Shown here: piece after piece, positions 16,854 through 28,111 of the stretch | Numbering within the stretch: the first letter of the stretch is position 1 | How the letters are laid out: every line of letters begins with the position of its first letter | Assembly (NCBI RefSeq): GCF_014192915.1 | Contig: NZ_JACHYN010000025.1 | Location: 1 to 64,000 of the forward strand | Length of the DNA stretch: 64,000 nt | Direction of reading: 5' to 3' | Origin: Azospirillum sp. OGB3 | GTDB taxonomy: Bacteria; Pseudomonadota; Alphaproteobacteria; Azospirillales; Azospirillaceae | Notes under the pieces: model-generated | What the model saw: the letters and a program-made list of their open reading frames with translations, nothing else | What the model was told of the DNA's origin: nothing | Database searches by the model: none | Made by a program: the position numbers and the translations under genes

Positions 16854-17567
16854 ATGCCCAGAGACGGCGGGGCACCGCTCATCGAGTTCGAAGGTGTGAG
16901 CAAGGTTTTCGGCAGCGGCCCCGCCGCCGTCCCGGCGCTGAACGCGGTCGATCTGAGCATCGACCGGGGGGAATTCGTGGCGATCATGGGACCGTCGGGG
17001 TCCGGCAAGTCGACGGCGATGAACATCCTCGGCTGCCTCGACGCCCCGACCTCCGGCACCTATCGCTTCATGGGCGTCGATGTCGGCCGCCTGACCCGCC
17101 ATCAGCGCGCTCTGCTCCGCCGCCGCTACCTGGGCTTCGTCTTCCAGGGCTTCAACCTGCTGGCGCGCACCAGCGCCGTGGAGAATGTGGAGCTTCCTCT
17201 GGTCTACCGAGGGCTTTCCATGACCGTCCGCCGCCGGCTCGCGCGGCAGGTTCTGGCCCGTGTCGGGCTGGAAGGGCGCGAAGACCATACGCCGGGCGAA
17301 CTGTCCGGCGGCCAGCAACAGCGTGTCGCCATCGCCCGCGCCATCGTCACCGACCCCGCCGTTCTGCTGGCCGACGAGCCGACCGGCAATCTCGACAGCC
17401 GGATGAGCCTGGAGATCATGAACCTTCTGGTGCGGTTGAACCGCGAACAAGGCATCACCGTAATCATGGTCACGCATGAGCCGGACATGGCCGCCCACGC
17501 ACGGCGCATCATCCGGTTCGTCGATGGCCGCATCGACAGCGACGCCTCCAGCGAAAGGACCGCGTGA
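16854..17567 (+). CDS. MacB-type ABC exporter ATP-binding subunit
   Basis: A 237-residue ATPase of the LolD/MacB family: Walker A GPSGSGKS, Q-loop FVFQGFNLLARTSAVENVEL, signature LSGGQQQRVAIARAI, Walker B LLADEPTGNLDS and switch His in VIMVTHEPDMAAHA. In MacB of E. coli the ATPase and permease are one chain, while here they are separate genes that overlap (TGATG at 17565-17569). Ten bases separate it from the adaptor gene. Substrates of such pumps include peptides, macrolides, lipoproteins and siderophores, and none can be chosen here. Confidence 0.92.
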   Translation: MPRDGGAPLIEFEGVSKVFGSGPAAVPALNAVDLSIDRGEFVAIMGPSGSGKSTAMNILGCLDAPTSGTYRFMGVDVGRLTRHQRALLRRRYLGFVFQGFNLLARTSAVENVELPLVYRGLSMTVRRRLARQVLARVGLEGREDHTPGELSGGQQQRVAIARAIVTDPAVLLADEPTGNLDSRMSLEIMNLLVRLNREQGITVIMVTHEPDMAAHARRIIRFVDGRIDSDASSERTA

Positions 17568-18772
17568 TGCTCGTTGAAGCCGTCAAGCTCGCGCTCCAGG
17601 CGATCCGCCGCAACGCGCTGCGCTCCTTTCTCACCGTGCTCGGCATCATCATCGGCGTCGGCGCCGTCATCGGCATGGTGACCATCGGCAACGGCACCAC
17701 CGCCCGGATCACCGCCGACCTCGCCAAGCTCGGCACCAACCTGCTGTTCGTGCTGCCCGGACAGGTCGGCCCCGGACGCGCCAGCTCCGACGCCAAGCCC
17801 TTCAACAGCCGCGACATCGAGGCGATGCGGGCGCAACTGGCCGGCGTGCAGGCGGTCGCGCCGGTGGCTCAGAAATCGGTGCCGGTGATCTACGGCACGG
17901 AAAACCGCAACACGGTGGTGACGGGCACCGACAGCGGCTATTTCGTCGTACAGAACTGGGCGCTGGCACGGGGGCGCGGCTTCTTCGAGGGCGAGGAGCG
18001 CGCCGGACGTGCCGCCTGCATCATCGGCCAGACCGTCCGGGAGACGTTGTTCGGCCGTGCCGACCCCATCGGCGAGACCATCCGCGTCCACAACGTCTCG
18101 TGCGAGGTGATCGGCCTTCTCGAGGCGAAGGGGCAGTCGAGCTTCGGAACCGACCTGGACGACACGGTGCTGATGCCTCTGCGCGCCTTCCAGCGGCGGA
18201 TCGCCGGAAACATGGACATTGCGCGCGTCTACGTCTCGGCCCGGAACGGGGTTGATACGGCCAAGGTGCAGACCGGCATCGAGCGCCTGTTGCGGGAGCG
18301 GCGCAACATCACCGCCGGCAAGGAGGACGATTTCTCCGTCCGCGACATGAAGCAGGTCGTGCAGGCCACCGCCGGAGCGACGGCGGTGCTCACCGGCCTT
18401 CTGGGCGCGGTGGCGGCGGTCAGCCTGCTGGTCGGCGGGATCGGCATCATGAACATCATGCTGGTGTCCGTGACCGAAAGGACTCGGGAAATCGGAATAC
18501 GTCTCGCCATCGGCGCTTTGGAGGGACAGGTGCTGATGCAGTTCCTGGTGGAGGCGGTGGTGCTTTCCCTGTTCGGCGGCATCTTCGGAATCGCTTTGGG
18601 GCTTGGGCTGGCGGTTGTGACGACCACCGTGCTGAACGTCCCGTTTCTCGTCGATCCCTTCATCATTCTCGTGGCGTTCGGCTTCTCCGCCTTGGTTGGA
18701 ATCGTCTTCGGCTACATCCCGGCCCACCGCGCGGCCCGTCTCGATCCGATCCAGGCGCTGCGCCACGAGTGA
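17567..18772 (+). CDS. MacB-type ABC exporter permease subunit
   Basis: A 401-residue permease with four transmembrane segments, one N-terminal (LRSFLTVLGIIIGVGAVIGM) and three C-terminal, separated by a large periplasmic MacB/FtsX-like core domain. The C-terminal part carries the family sequence GGIGIMNIMLVSVTERTREI, then GIRLAIGA. It starts at ATG 17567 overlapping the ATPase stop. A GTG one codon earlier is possible. It completes the three-gene exporter set. No terminator was obvious in the 135 bases before the next gene. Confidence 0.92.
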   Translation: MLVEAVKLALQAIRRNALRSFLTVLGIIIGVGAVIGMVTIGNGTTARITADLAKLGTNLLFVLPGQVGPGRASSDAKPFNSRDIEAMRAQLAGVQAVAPVAQKSVPVIYGTENRNTVVTGTDSGYFVVQNWALARGRGFFEGEERAGRAACIIGQTVRETLFGRADPIGETIRVHNVSCEVIGLLEAKGQSSFGTDLDDTVLMPLRAFQRRIAGNMDIARVYVSARNGVDTAKVQTGIERLLRERRNITAGKEDDFSVRDMKQVVQATAGATAVLTGLLGAVAAVSLLVGGIGIMNIMLVSVTERTREIGIRLAIGALEGQVLMQFLVEAVVLSLFGGIFGIALGLGLAVVTTTVLNVPFLVDPFIILVAFGFSALVGIVFGYIPAHRAARLDPIQALRHE

Positions 18773-18907
18773 CGGCTGCATCCGTTCCGGCGCGCGCGGC
18801 GTGAAGGTCGGCGCCTGATTCCGTCGGCGGCCCTTTACCTGGGTTAAGGCTCCGTCGCCCTTGCACCCCGATGATGATCCCGGCGTCACCACGTTGGGAG
18901 GCCGTCC

Positions 18908-21327
<2,420 letters not shown>

Positions 21328-21331
<4 letters not shown>

Positions 21332-21804
21332 AGCCCGTCGTCGTCTTCGCACACCCGCGTTCCGGCAGCTTCATCCGGCAGGCTGCGGGGGCCTATGTGG
21401 ACGAGTTGGAACAGTACGGACACACGGTCGAGGTGCGCGACCTCTACACCATAGGCTTCAACCCGGTCCTCTCGGAGGAGGAGTTGGCCGGCAAGGGGCC
21501 GGTGCCCGGACGCAAGCAGGTCTTCCGGCGCCACGGACCGGAGGGGCGGATCGAGGCCGACCGGCTTTCGACCCTGGACAGCGATGAGGAGGGCCAGCCC
21601 CTGCTGGTGCCGGTGATGCGCGGCGGCCGGCGGGTGGTGGCGCTGCCGGGCCTTCAGGCGATCCGGGCCCATGCGGCGGCGGAGCTGGCGTCCCTTCCGG
21701 AAGCCCTGTCCCATCGGACGTCCGGGCCTCCTCTCCACGTGGAGATCGCCCCGACCCTGGAACGCTTGGCCCGGGAGGAGGATCGGCGGGTCGACACCGC
21801 GTGA
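21328..21804 (+). pseudogene. Chimera: start of an NAD(P)H oxidoreductase joined to the tail of nicotinate phosphoribosyltransferase
   Basis: A single open frame of 158 codons that appears to be two half-genes. Residues 1 to about 57 (MKPVVVFAHPRSGSF, then VDELEQYGHTVEVRDLYTIG) match the N-terminus of flavodoxin-fold NAD(P)H dehydrogenases of the KefF/NQO type. From about residue 60, PGRKQVFRRHGPEGRIEADR then EGQPLLVPVMRGGRRV matches the C-terminal domain of nicotinate phosphoribosyltransferase. Neither catalytic core is complete. An in-frame deletion joining neighbouring genes explains it best. The PRPP synthetase gene just downstream fits a former nicotinate-salvage partner. Confidence 0.7.
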
Positions 21805-21839
21805 AACAGAGCCACGGCCAAACGGTCGGGGCGGAACGG

Positions 21840-22085
21840 ATGGGTGGTGTCATGGATTCCTGTCTGCATCTGAAATACATCGTGGAACGGCAACGGAAGG
21901 CGTGGACCGTGCGCATGCAGGGCGGCGACTGCGCCGGCTTCTTTCCGTCCCGGCGTGATGCCCTCAAGGCGGCACTCGGGGATGCGGAGCGGGTGTGCAA
22001 TCTCGGCCACCATGTGGACGTGTACGCCAAGCGTGTGGACGGCAGCCTGAAACGAATTGCGGCCCGCCCCGCTTCCCGGCCTTGA
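21840..22085 (+). CDS. Small DUF2188-like protein
   Basis: A protein of about 81 residues. LKYIVERQRKAWTVRMQGG, an aromatic/Ser segment (FFPSRRDALKAALGDA) and a closing HHVDVYAKRVDGSLKRI give a two-strand, helix, two-strand pattern like DUF2188 proteins, in which a sequence such as V.p..gGWaVk..G.......f.tk.eAi..A is usual. Similarity is modest. The start could be GTG 21801, ATG 21840 or ATG 21852; 21840 is a compromise. It sits between the chimera and the PRPP synthetase gene in the same direction. Confidence 0.55.
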   Translation: MGGVMDSCLHLKYIVERQRKAWTVRMQGGDCAGFFPSRRDALKAALGDAERVCNLGHHVDVYAKRVDGSLKRIAARPASRP

Positions 22086-22111
22086 GCCATGCCCAGCCAG
22101 AGGAGACTCCC

Positions 22112-23098
22112 ATGGGAAACGATGGCATCCCGCTGTTCGATCTGGACCCGGACTGGGGCCATGGGGCGCGGATCGCCCGGCATCTGGAGGTGCCGGTGAG
22201 CCTTCACGAGGAACGAGGCTTTGAGGACGGGGAACTCAAGGTCCGCCCATTGGTGGGGGTGCGCAACAGGGACGTCTACGTGGTGCAGTCCCTGCACGGC
22301 GATGCGGAGCGGAGCGTGCACGACAAGCTGTGTCGGCTGCTGTTCTTCGTCGGCGCGGTGAAGGACGCGTCCGCCGCGAGCGTGACCGTCGTCGCCCCCT
22401 ATCTGGCCTACGCGCGCAAGGACCGGCGGACCAAGCCGCGCGATCCCGTGACCCTGCGCTATCTGGCCGGCATGATGGAGGCGGTCGGCGTGGACCGGGT
22501 CGTCGTGGTCGATGTCCACAACGAGGCGGCGTTCGAGAACGCCTTTCGCTGCCGGACGGAGCATCTGGAGGCGCGCAGGCTGTTCGCGGCGCATCTGGCG
22601 CCGCTGGTCGGGCAGGGGGGCGTGTCCGTGGTGTCTCCGGACATCGGCGGGGTGAAGCGGGCCGAGCGGCTCCGGGAGTCTCTGGAGCGCGCCTTGGGAC
22701 GCGACGTCGGGCTTGCCTTCATGGAAAAGACGCGCAGCGGCGGCGTGGTAAGGGGCGGGACGCTGGTCGGCGACGTCCAGGGGCGGACGGTGGCGATCCT
22801 CGACGACCTGATCAGCACCGGCACCACGATGATGCGCGCCGCCTCGGCCTGCCGCGCCGCGGGTGGAGGCCCGGTCTTCGCCCTCGCCACGCACGGGCTG
22901 TTCGTCGGCGGCGCCCCGACGGTCGTCGCCTCGCCGCTGTTCGACCATGTCGTCGTCACCGACACGCTGCCGCCGTTCCGCCTGCCAGAGAAGTTGGTGT
23001 CCCGCCGCGTGACGGTGCTGGCCACGGCCCCGCTGCTCGCGGAGGCCATCGCCCGTATCCACAGTGGCGGGTCGGTCAGTGACCTGATGACCGATTGA
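22112..23098 (+). CDS. prs: Ribose-phosphate pyrophosphokinase (PRPP synthetase) paralogue
   Basis: A 328-residue enzyme making 5-phosphoribosyl diphosphate from ribose-5-phosphate and ATP. The catalytic loop APYLAYARKDRRTKPRDP (about 95-112) has RKD where bacterial class I enzymes usually have RQD. The PRPP-binding loop is LDDLISTGTTMMRAA (230-244) and VSPDIGGVKRA corresponds to the ribose-phosphate site neighbourhood. It starts at ATG 22112 after AGAGGA. Placement next to ppsA and an NAPRTase remnant suggests an accessory copy for nucleotide or NAD salvage rather than the housekeeping gene. Confidence 0.85.
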   Translation: MGNDGIPLFDLDPDWGHGARIARHLEVPVSLHEERGFEDGELKVRPLVGVRNRDVYVVQSLHGDAERSVHDKLCRLLFFVGAVKDASAASVTVVAPYLAYARKDRRTKPRDPVTLRYLAGMMEAVGVDRVVVVDVHNEAAFENAFRCRTEHLEARRLFAAHLAPLVGQGGVSVVSPDIGGVKRAERLRESLERALGRDVGLAFMEKTRSGGVVRGGTLVGDVQGRTVAILDDLISTGTTMMRAASACRAAGGGPVFALATHGLFVGGAPTVVASPLFDHVVVTDTLPPFRLPEKLVSRRVTVLATAPLLAEAIARIHSGGSVSDLMTD

Positions 23099-23540
23099 CG
23101 TCCCGGTCATCGTTCCCTGGCCGTTCGGGGATGAGGGCGCGTTTCAGAATCTTGCTGATCGTCGAGATCGGCAAGGCCGTGCGGAACTCGATCCGCTGCG
23201 GCTGCTCGAAGCGTGACAGGCGAGGGGCGAGGAAGGCGCGCAACTCCGCTTCCGACAGCGTGGGCCCGGGTTGCGGCACGACGAAGGCCCGGATCGCCTG
23301 CCTGCGCACCGGATCGGGCTCGCCCACCGCCGCGGCGTCGGCAATCTGCGGGTGCTGCGTGATGACCGCTTCGACGGCGCGCGGGTAGATATGCTGCCCA
23401 CCGGTGACGAGCAGGTCCTTCAGACGGTCCACGATGTGCAGGTAGCCGTCGCCGTCGAGAAAGCCGATGTCCCCGGTGTGCGGATGGCCGCCGTCCATCG
23501 CCTGCGCGTCTCCGCACCCATCGTGGGACCGTGCAGCATG
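23076..23540 (-). pseudogene. C-terminal remnant of an AMP-dependent acyl-CoA synthetase
   Basis: The minus strand encodes only the C-terminal lid of the ANL superfamily: HTGDIGFLDGDGYLHIVDR, then LKDLLVTGGQHIYPRAVEAV, and a tail with the catalytic lysine in STISKILKRAL. The large N-terminal adenylation domain is absent. Just upstream, a related GPTMGA-like piece lies in another frame, showing deletion and frameshift decay. The 3' end overlaps the end of the convergent prs gene by about 23 bases. A longer frame extends to 23648, but its first 45 codons show no homology. Confidence 0.7.
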
Positions 23541-23654
23541 GCAAGGCACAGCATCGGTCCTGACAGCCATTTCAGAGATAGGCACACAAGCCTTCCCATC
23601 GATGTCACCTCTTGATCCGGATCGAACCCAGGACCCTCCACCCGGCACCCCCGT

Positions 23655-24281
23655 TTAGGTCCGCGCGCGGCTGCCACCCTTGTTCGGCAGCTTGGCGATG
23701 GCCTTCGCGATGTCGCGGCTCAGCGCCGTCAGGTTGTCGTTCATCGCCGCCACCAGCGCGGGATAGCCGTTGTCGACAACGCGGGTGGCGAGGCGGGTCT
23801 CTTCGCGGACGAGCACCTTCTGCGTGGCTCCGTCGTGGATCGCCCAATGCGCGTCGAGGACGCTGTCGTCCGAGGCGGTCCGCTCGAAGCGGTCGAACTC
23901 AACCGACACTTCGTAATCAGGTGGTCCGTTGGTGCGGGACGGTACGGCGTAAACGCGGTCCGTCCCCAGCAGGATGGACAGGTTCTCCACCAAGACACGC
24001 GTGGCGTTGACCGGCAGCCGCTCGGCCCAGCGGTCGTCGCGGTTGGCGGACAGCTCGTGCGCGCTGGTGTAGGCGATGATTTCCGGGCGGTCGAGGTATT
24101 CCGGCACCGAGACGAGCTGAACGCCGACCGACCGACCCGTGCGCCTTTTGGTATCGCGGTCCTCCCCCGCCATTGGAGTCAGGACATAGAGGCGCGCCGG
24201 CGTGCTGGAGCAGCCCGCCATGGCCGCGACGGCCATCAGGCCCGACAGGACACGTCGACGCCGGATCACGGATGAGCGCAT
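23655..24281 (-). CDS. PqiC-like ABC-transport auxiliary lipoprotein
   Basis: A 208-residue lipoprotein. The lipobox is LMAVAAMAGCSS (acylated Cys near residue 24), followed by PARLYVLTPMAG, the typical start of the PqiC/ABC-type auxiliary lipoprotein domain (DUF330). Later family features are VGVQLVSVPEYLDRPEIIAY and a DRWAERLPVNATRVLVENL segment. Such lipoproteins sit in the outer membrane and work with MCE proteins in lipid traffic across the periplasm. ATG 24281 is 5 bases after the MCE gene stop. It is the last gene of a minus-strand operon. Confidence 0.85.
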   Translation of the reverse strand: MRSSVIRRRRVLSGLMAVAAMAGCSSTPARLYVLTPMAGEDRDTKRRTGRSVGVQLVSVPEYLDRPEIIAYTSAHELSANRDDRWAERLPVNATRVLVENLSILLGTDRVYAVPSRTNGPPDYEVSVEFDRFERTASDDSVLDAHWAIHDGATQKVLVREETRLATRVVDNGYPALVAAMNDNLTALSRDIAKAIAKLPNKGGSRART

Positions 24282-24286
24282 GCTGG

Positions 24287-25300
24287 TCACCGTCCAGTTA
24301 TCAGGACATTCGGGCTGCGGTCGAGCTGGTCGGCGAAGGAGCGCAGGGATTTCGAGGCGACGGACAGGTTGGCGAGCGTCTGTTCCAGGTTGTTGCGCAG
24401 CGGCGAGCGCGGGTCCAAGGCGGCGTTGACCGTCCGCAAGGTGCCGTCCGCCTGCTGGAAGGCCTTTTCCGCTGCGCTGGTGGCGGCCTGCACGCGGGCG
24501 CTGAGCGGTTTCACTTCGCCATCGACCTTGCCGACCAAGCCACGCAGGTCGGCGATGGCCGCCTGCAGGTCGGCCTGGAGCGCCTTGACGGCGGTTTCGG
24601 TCTCCTTCGCGATGTCCCCGACATCGTCCAGCAAGGGCCGCGACCGATCGTTCGCCGTCGTCATGAGCGCTTTGAACGCCTGCATCCCGCCGGCGAGCGC
24701 GGTGACGGCGCTCCGCCATTCCGGATCGGCGAGCAGCGTGTCTGCGCGCGCCAAGACCTCGACCAGGGAGTTGGCAATCTGGTCCAGCGGCAGGCTGCCG
24801 AGCGTCTTCTTCAGCGATTCCAGGTCGGACTGCACGGAGGGGATCTCGATCACCGGTGGCGGCAGCCCCCCCACCAGCTTGGCCGTCGTGTCCGGGTAGT
24901 AGCCAAGTTCGATGGCCAGCAGGCCCGTAACCAGACTTTGCGACACCAGCTTGGCCCGCAAACCCCGCTCGATCAGCCGCTGGAACTCGCCTGGGTGCAG
25001 CGGCCGGTCGCTCCATTTGACCGCGCCGGGAATGAAGTCGAACTCGACCGGCATACGCGGGGTCAAGGTCGCGTTGTCCACCTCCAGGCGGATCGACTTC
25101 ACTTCGCCCACCCGTACACCCTGGTAGGTCACCGGCGCGCCCACCTCCAGACCGGCGACCGAGCCTTGGAAATAGGTGCCCGCGCGCGGGCGCGTGACGA
25201 ACAGATTGCCGCCGCCGAACAGGGCGACCGCCAGGACCAGAAGCGCGATGGCGCCGACGACGAAGCCGCCGACAACTTTTGGGTTAGCGTTTGCGGCCAT
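24287..25300 (-). CDS. MCE/MlaD-family lipid-binding protein
   Basis: A 337-residue protein with one N-terminal transmembrane anchor (about 8-28, VVGGFVVGAIALLVLAVALF). The MCE domain (about 38-120) carries FQGSVAGLEVGAPVTYQGVR then VGEVKSIRLEV. A long helical C-terminal region (about 170-330) probably forms a coiled coil or tunnel wall. MCE proteins bind phospholipids and shuttle them between the inner-membrane ABC complex and the outer membrane. AAAGAGGAGGAAG precedes ATG 25300. Flanking genes supply ATPase, permease and lipoprotein partners. Confidence 0.9.
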   Translation of the reverse strand: MAANANPKVVGGFVVGAIALLVLAVALFGGGNLFVTRPRAGTYFQGSVAGLEVGAPVTYQGVRVGEVKSIRLEVDNATLTPRMPVEFDFIPGAVKWSDRPLHPGEFQRLIERGLRAKLVSQSLVTGLLAIELGYYPDTTAKLVGGLPPPVIEIPSVQSDLESLKKTLGSLPLDQIANSLVEVLARADTLLADPEWRSAVTALAGGMQAFKALMTTANDRSRPLLDDVGDIAKETETAVKALQADLQAAIADLRGLVGKVDGEVKPLSARVQAATSAAEKAFQQADGTLRTVNAALDPRSPLRNNLEQTLANLSVASKSLRSFADQLDRSPNVLITGR

Positions 25301-25338
25301 GGCACTTCCTCCTCTTTGCCGGACCGTCAGGCGGCCGC

Positions 25339-26136
25339 TCAGATGGCGGCTGGGGCGGCCTCGCCGCGGCGCAGGAACTTCCGCACTTTTGGGCTGTCCG
25401 CGTGGTCGATCAAGTCGCGCGGGTTGCCGTGCGCGATGGCCGTGCGGGTCTCGGCGTCGAGGAACACCGCGTTGTCGGCGATCGCGAAAATGCTGGCGAG
25501 TTCGTGGGTGACGATGACCACCGTGCTGCCGAGATTGTCGCGCAGTTCCAGGATCAGGTCGTCGAGCCGGCGCGAGCTGAGCGGGTCGAGGCCGGCCGAC
25601 GGTTCGTCCAGGAACAGGATGTCGGGGTCGAGCGCCATGGCGCGCGCCAGCCCGGCGCGCTTGCGCATGCCTCCGCTGATCTCCGACGGGTAGAACTCTT
25701 CGAAGCCGCGCAGGCCAACCAGCGCCAGCTTCAGTGCCACCATTTCCGCCACCTCGCGCGCGTCGAGCCTGGTGTAGAGCGTCAGCGGCAGCGCGACGTT
25801 CTCGGCCAGCGTCATGGAACTCCACAGGGCACCGCTCTGGAACAGCACGCCGAAGCGTCGGCTGATGGCCATGCGCCGGCCGGGATCGTCGCCGTGCCAG
25901 AAGCTTTCCCCGTCGTAGAACACGTCGCCGCGGGTTGGCCGGATCAGGCCGATCATGTGCCTGAGCATGGTGCTCTTGCCGCAGCCGCTGTCGCCCATGA
26001 TGACGAAGATCTCACCAGCGGGGATGGTGAAGCTGACATTGCGCTGCACAACGTAGCTGCCGAACGCCATGTCGAGGTTCCGGACGGCGATGCGCGGTGC
26101 GGTGCCGGCTTCGGGGATGCGGGGTGACGACGCCAA
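25339..26136 (-). CDS. MlaF-type ABC ATPase for lipid transport
   Basis: A 265-residue ATPase: Walker A GDSGCGKS (48-55), VLFQSGALWSSMTLAENVAL (the MlaF-type Q-loop segment), signature ISGGMRKRAGLARAM, Walker B ILFLDEPSAGLDPLSSRR and switch His in VIVTHELASIFAIADN. The GMRKRAGLARA form is characteristic of the Mla/Mkl ATPases. A TTG start at 26136 is chosen because GGGAGGGCGGA precedes it and the N-terminus aligns. It powers the permease encoded immediately upstream, with a 10-base gap. Confidence 0.9.
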   Translation of the reverse strand: MASSPRIPEAGTAPRIAVRNLDMAFGSYVVQRNVSFTIPAGEIFVIMGDSGCGKSTMLRHMIGLIRPTRGDVFYDGESFWHGDDPGRRMAISRRFGVLFQSGALWSSMTLAENVALPLTLYTRLDAREVAEMVALKLALVGLRGFEEFYPSEISGGMRKRAGLARAMALDPDILFLDEPSAGLDPLSSRRLDDLILELRDNLGSTVVIVTHELASIFAIADNAVFLDAETRTAIAHGNPRDLIDHADSPKVRKFLRRGEAAPAAI

Positions 26137-26146
26137 TCCGCCCTCC

Positions 26147-27283
26147 CTACAGCCCGACGATGTTCAGCAGGACCGCCAGGATCGCGTCGCTGATGATGAT
26201 GTAAACCAGCGCGGTGACCACGGCGGAGGTCGCGGCGTTGCCGACGGCGGCGGCGCTGCGGCCCGACTGGATGCCGCGCATGCAGCCGGCGATGGCGACC
26301 AGCGCGCCGAACAGCACGCTCTTGCCCCACCCGACGAAGAAGTCCGTGAAGGAGAAGCTCGCCTGCGTCTGCGCCAGATAGGTGGTGCCGGTCAGGTCGA
26401 GCATGCCGACGCCGACCAGCCAGCCGCCGAGCATCCCGGCGAAGGCCGAATAGAGGTAGAGCAGCGGCATCATCAGCATCAGCGCCAACATGCGCGGCAA
26501 CACCAGGAAATCGATGGGCGAGACGCCCAGCGTGGTCAGCGCGTCGATCTCCTCGTTGGACTGCATGGTGCCGAGCTGGGCGGCGAAGGCCGCCCCGGTT
26601 CGTCCGGCCAGCACGATGGCCGTCATGATTGCCGCCATCTCCCGCGTCATCGCTACGGTGACGAGGTTGGCGACGTAGATCTCCGCCCCGAAGGTGCGCA
26701 ACTGCACTGCCCCGACGAAGGCGAGGATCAGCCCGACCAGCAGCGAGATGACGAAGGCGATGCCCAGCGCCTGTGCTCCGCAGTCCTCCACTGTCCGCAA
26801 CAGGTCGGAACGGCGGAAGCGGGCCCTTCCCGCGGACAGGCGCAGGAAGGACAGGGTGGCCTCGCCGAGGAAGGCGAGCGTTTCCTGGAATCCCTTCCAG
26901 CCGCGTAGTGCCCACTCCCCGACCTGGGCGAGCGTCGGCTTGCCGCCGTCGCCGCGGCCCGTCCCCGTCTTTTCCGGCACGGCCAGCGCCAGGTCGACCA
27001 GTCGCCGGACGCCGGGCGGCAGGTCGGTCTTGTCGAAGGCGATGGTCCGCGCCCGGCACGCCGCCTCCAGCCCGGCGATGTAGGACACCAGGGAAGAATC
27101 CCAGTGCCCCAGGCCGGTCGCGCGAACGGTCACCCGGCCCGGCGCTGGCGGGCTCGCCACTTGGCGGGCGACCTCCTCGACCGACGGCATGCCGTGTCGC
27201 ACGGTCCAGTCCCCGGCGCAGATGACCGCAAGGGTCTGGCCGTCGATCTTTTCCAGCCGCACGGGTGCGTTGACCGCGTTCAT
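26147..27283 (-). CDS. MlaE-type permease with fused N-terminal STAS domain
   Basis: A 378-residue protein. Residues 1 to about 105 resemble a STAS (MlaB-like) domain: ICAGDWTVRHGMPSVEE, then ATGLGHWDSSLVSYIAGL. Residues from about 130 form the MlaE permease with the family sequences EMAAIMTAIVLAGRTGAAFA then AQLGTMQSNEEIDALTTLGV. Several membrane segments follow. In E. coli MlaB and MlaE are separate, while the fusion is common in other bacteria. It forms the inner-membrane part of a phospholipid transporter with the ATPase and MCE genes downstream. Confidence 0.9.
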   Translation of the reverse strand: MNAVNAPVRLEKIDGQTLAVICAGDWTVRHGMPSVEEVARQVASPPAPGRVTVRATGLGHWDSSLVSYIAGLEAACRARTIAFDKTDLPPGVRRLVDLALAVPEKTGTGRGDGGKPTLAQVGEWALRGWKGFQETLAFLGEATLSFLRLSAGRARFRRSDLLRTVEDCGAQALGIAFVISLLVGLILAFVGAVQLRTFGAEIYVANLVTVAMTREMAAIMTAIVLAGRTGAAFAAQLGTMQSNEEIDALTTLGVSPIDFLVLPRMLALMLMMPLLYLYSAFAGMLGGWLVGVGMLDLTGTTYLAQTQASFSFTDFFVGWGKSVLFGALVAIAGCMRGIQSGRSAAAVGNAATSAVVTALVYIIISDAILAVLLNIVGL

Positions 27284-27296
27284 GGGGGTCTGCCGG

Positions 27297-28067
27297 TCAG
27301 TCAATGACGTGATAGCCGCCGTCGATGTAGACGACGAGGCCGGAGAGCTGGCTCGCGGCGTCGCTGGCGAGGAAGGCGGCGGTCGGCCCGATGTCGTCCA
27401 CGGTGACCAGCCTGTGCGACGGCGCGCGCTCCGCGGTCCGCTGCAACAACTCGTCGAAGCGGTCGATGCCAGAGGCCGCGCGCGTGGCGAGCGCGCCGGG
27501 CGACAGGACATTGACGCGGATCTTCCTGCTGCCCAGTTCGGCCGCCAGATAGCGGACGGCGCTCTCCAGCGCGGCCTTGACCGGTCCCATCATGTTATAG
27601 TGCTCGACCACATGCTCCGACCCGTAGAAGCTCACGGTTTGCAGGCAGCCGCCGTTGGTCATCAGCGGTTCCGCCAGCTTCGCCATGCGGATGAAGGAGT
27701 GGCAGGACACGTCCATGGCGAGCGTGAACCCCTCCTTGGAGCAATCCACGACGCGCGCGTGCAGATCCTCGCGCGGCGCGAAGGCGATGGAGTGCAGCAG
27801 AAAGTCCAGCCGGCCCCAGCGGTCGCGGATGGCCTTGAACACGCGCTCCAGATCGCCCTCGCGGCGCATGTCGAGTGGCAGGATGAGGTCGGCGCCCAGC
27901 CGTTCGGCCAGCGGCCGGACATGCGGCTCCGCCTTTTCGTTGAGGTAGGTGATGGCGAGGTCGGCCCCGAGTTCGCGGAACGCCTTGGCGCAGCCATAGG
28001 CGATGCTCTGGTCGTTGGCGATGCCGGCCACGAGGCCGCGCTTGCCGGCAAGCGAGATCAAGGGCAT
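27297..28067 (-). CDS. Enoyl-[acyl-carrier-protein] reductase, FabI-like
   Basis: A 256-residue short-chain dehydrogenase of the FabI type. The atypical NAD motif is LVAGIANDQSIAYGCAKAF (about 12-30). FLLHSIAFAPR corresponds to the family's SI.FAp motif, and a YNMMGPVKAALESAVRYLA segment holds the Tyr/Lys catalytic pair. FabI reduces enoyl-ACP in fatty-acid elongation. Some SDR-type FabI paralogues act on other substrates. ATG 28067 has GGGAGA upstream. It is the first gene of the Mla-type operon (14 bases before the permease gene), linking lipid synthesis with lipid transport. It is probably not the only FabI in the genome. Confidence 0.85.
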   Translation of the reverse strand: MPLISLAGKRGLVAGIANDQSIAYGCAKAFRELGADLAITYLNEKAEPHVRPLAERLGADLILPLDMRREGDLERVFKAIRDRWGRLDFLLHSIAFAPREDLHARVVDCSKEGFTLAMDVSCHSFIRMAKLAEPLMTNGGCLQTVSFYGSEHVVEHYNMMGPVKAALESAVRYLAAELGSRKIRVNVLSPGALATRAASGIDRFDELLQRTAERAPSHRLVTVDDIGPTAAFLASDAASQLSGLVVYIDGGYHVID

Positions 28068-28111
28068 GGCGGATGTCTCCCTTTTGGGGATGCGGAGTGC
28101 GTCGGGAACCA

